Shown one piece after another: positions 6,391-6,957 of a stretch of DNA of 6,957 nucleotides. Source of the DNA: Euryarchaeota archaeon UBA501 (GTDB taxonomy: Archaea > Thermoplasmatota > Poseidoniia > Poseidoniales > Thalassarchaeaceae); contig DAVT01000052.1 in NCBI GenBank assembly GCA_002505685.1, forward strand, positions 2,493 to 9,449. The letters run 5' to 3'. Under the pieces are notes generated by a model. It was not told the origin of the DNA. It saw nothing but the letters and a program-made list of their open reading frames with translations, and made no database searches. A program made the position numbers and the translations under genes. Each line of letters begins with the position of its first letter. Within the stretch, counting starts at the first letter, position 1.

Positions 6391-6915
6391 TTATGATTCG
6401 ACAGAAACATCAATCAGAACAACATGACATTCACGGCATCGATACCGACCATTTCCCTTGCGATTTCGAGGATGTTCTTTGGAGCATTGCGGGCATGTCC
6501 ACAACCACTTGGCTCTATTTCTTCGCAAATGTTCACCAAACGCCTTGCCCATTTTTGTTGCCGTCGTGTTTGGCCAAAGTGCCTCAAGTGTTCGAAAGGT
6601 TCTATCATGGCCCGCAAATCCTAGTGCATGCAGAAATTCGTGATAGAGCAAAAACGCTGCATACAATCTCCATTCTTCCTGTAAAGAAACGGGGTGAACA
6701 TCGACACATCGAACGTCAGAGGGACCCGATATTTCCGATTTCACAACCCCTTTTCGATAACGGCAAACCGCGTGCAACCTCGATGCATCACGACGAAGAA
6801 AACCCAGTTTGATGTCGTGTAATTCGTCTATGGGAAGTTGGTTGATTTGTGGGATTTGGTGCATTGTCATAATCACCGAGTTGGCAATTTTTGACAAGAC
6901 CGCATCATCGTCCAT
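6391..6915 (-). CDS. SprT-like zinc metalloprotease with C-terminal zinc ribbon
   Basis: A 174-residue protein. The catalytic motif HEFLH (92-96) is followed by G99 and H103 in GFAGHDRTF. H92, H96 and probably H103 bind zinc, with E93 as the general base. The following LEALWP is also typical of SprT/Spartan- and WLM-type peptidases. A C-terminal zinc ribbon uses C141-P-Q-C144 and C160-R-E-C163, as in bacterial and archaeal SprT proteins. The family includes Spartan, which cleaves proteins crosslinked to DNA; a similar role here is inference, since many prokaryotic SprT proteins are uncharacterised. No signal peptide or membrane helix is seen, so it is likely cytoplasmic. The ATG at 6913-6915 has a GAGGGTGGG ribosome-binding sequence at 6918-6926. 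It is the upstream gene of a pair with the surface-protein gene. Confidence 0.85.
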   Translation of the reverse strand: MDDDAVLSKIANSVIMTMHQIPQINQLPIDELHDIKLGFLRRDASRLHAVCRYRKGVVKSEISGPSDVRCVDVHPVSLQEEWRLYAAFLLYHEFLHALGFAGHDRTFRTLEALWPNTTATKMGKAFGEHLRRNRAKWLWTCPQCSKEHPRNRKGNGRYRCRECHVVLIDVSVES

Positions 6916-6957
6916 GTCCCACCCTCAACTTCACCGTTCATCAACATGACCGAAAAA
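6916..6957. other. Right-edge flank, identity unresolved
   Basis: These 42 nt allow two readings. On the minus strand an open frame from the edge ends FFGHVDER at a TGA (6931-6933), 15 nt before the SprT-like start, which would fit the tail of an upstream operon gene. On the plus strand an ATG at 6946 opens MTEK to the edge, which would fit a divergent gene, but no ribosome-binding site precedes it. The segment is too short to choose. Confidence 0.2.
6918..6926 (-). promoter_or_regulatory. Shine-Dalgarno site of the SprT-like gene
   Basis: The minus strand reads GAGGGTGGG two nt before the ATG at 6915. The GAGG core sits at a normal spacing. It fixes the start of the SprT-like gene. Confidence 0.5.

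Noticed and set aside
6369..6812. 147-codon plus-strand frame
   Set aside because: It is antisense to the SprT-like gene, whose HEFLH and CxxC motifs show which strand codes. The plus-strand translation has no recognisable pattern.
1..6957. Search for tRNA, rRNA, CRISPR repeats, insertion sequences or phage genes
   Set aside because: No repeat-spacer pattern, terminal inverted repeats, transposase or integrase motifs, or tRNA-like cloverleaf was seen, and nearly all the window is occupied by ordinary genes.

Overview
The window is a compact stretch of protein-coding DNA, most likely from an archaeon. The strongest evidence is a complete Hel308-type helicase gene followed directly by a Cgi121-like (KEOPS subunit) gene. 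Moderate base composition, acidic proteins, tight gene packing, large secreted or membrane-anchored proteins and an M3-like peptidase would fit a mesophilic marine lineage such as Marine Group II (Poseidoniales). That placement is an inference, not something the sequence shows directly. I saw no tRNA, rRNA, CRISPR array, transposase or long repeat.

Layout. Positions 1-3610 hold four genes on the minus strand, read right to left: hel308, cgi121, a small CxxC (zinc-binding type) protein, and the first 45 codons of a probable M3-family oligoendopeptidase that runs off the left edge. They are joined by a GTGA overlap, a 3-nt gap and a 9-nt gap, so they are probably one operon. All three downstream genes appear to use GTG or TTG starts. 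Divergent from hel308, on the plus strand at 3697-4377, is a two-helix membrane protein with a cytoplasmic TerB-like domain. It converges, with only 3 nt between stop codons, on a minus-strand pair: a SprT-like zinc metalloprotease (6391-6915) followed 39 nt later by a 656-residue signal-peptide-bearing, multi-pass surface protein (4381-6351).

How the genes may work together. Hel308 acts on stalled replication forks and recombination intermediates. Cgi121 is the KEOPS subunit that helps deliver tRNA for t6A modification. SprT/Spartan relatives cut DNA-protein crosslinks in eukaryotes. The window therefore has a genome-maintenance and translation-quality flavour, but nothing ties the SprT-like gene to the hel308 operon. 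The TerB-like membrane protein and the large surface protein have no function I can name. I do not see a clearly new multi-gene system. The best leads are the helicase-KEOPS-CxxC operon, an approximately 80-residue acidic and proline-rich insertion inside Hel308, and the divergent TerB-like membrane protein.
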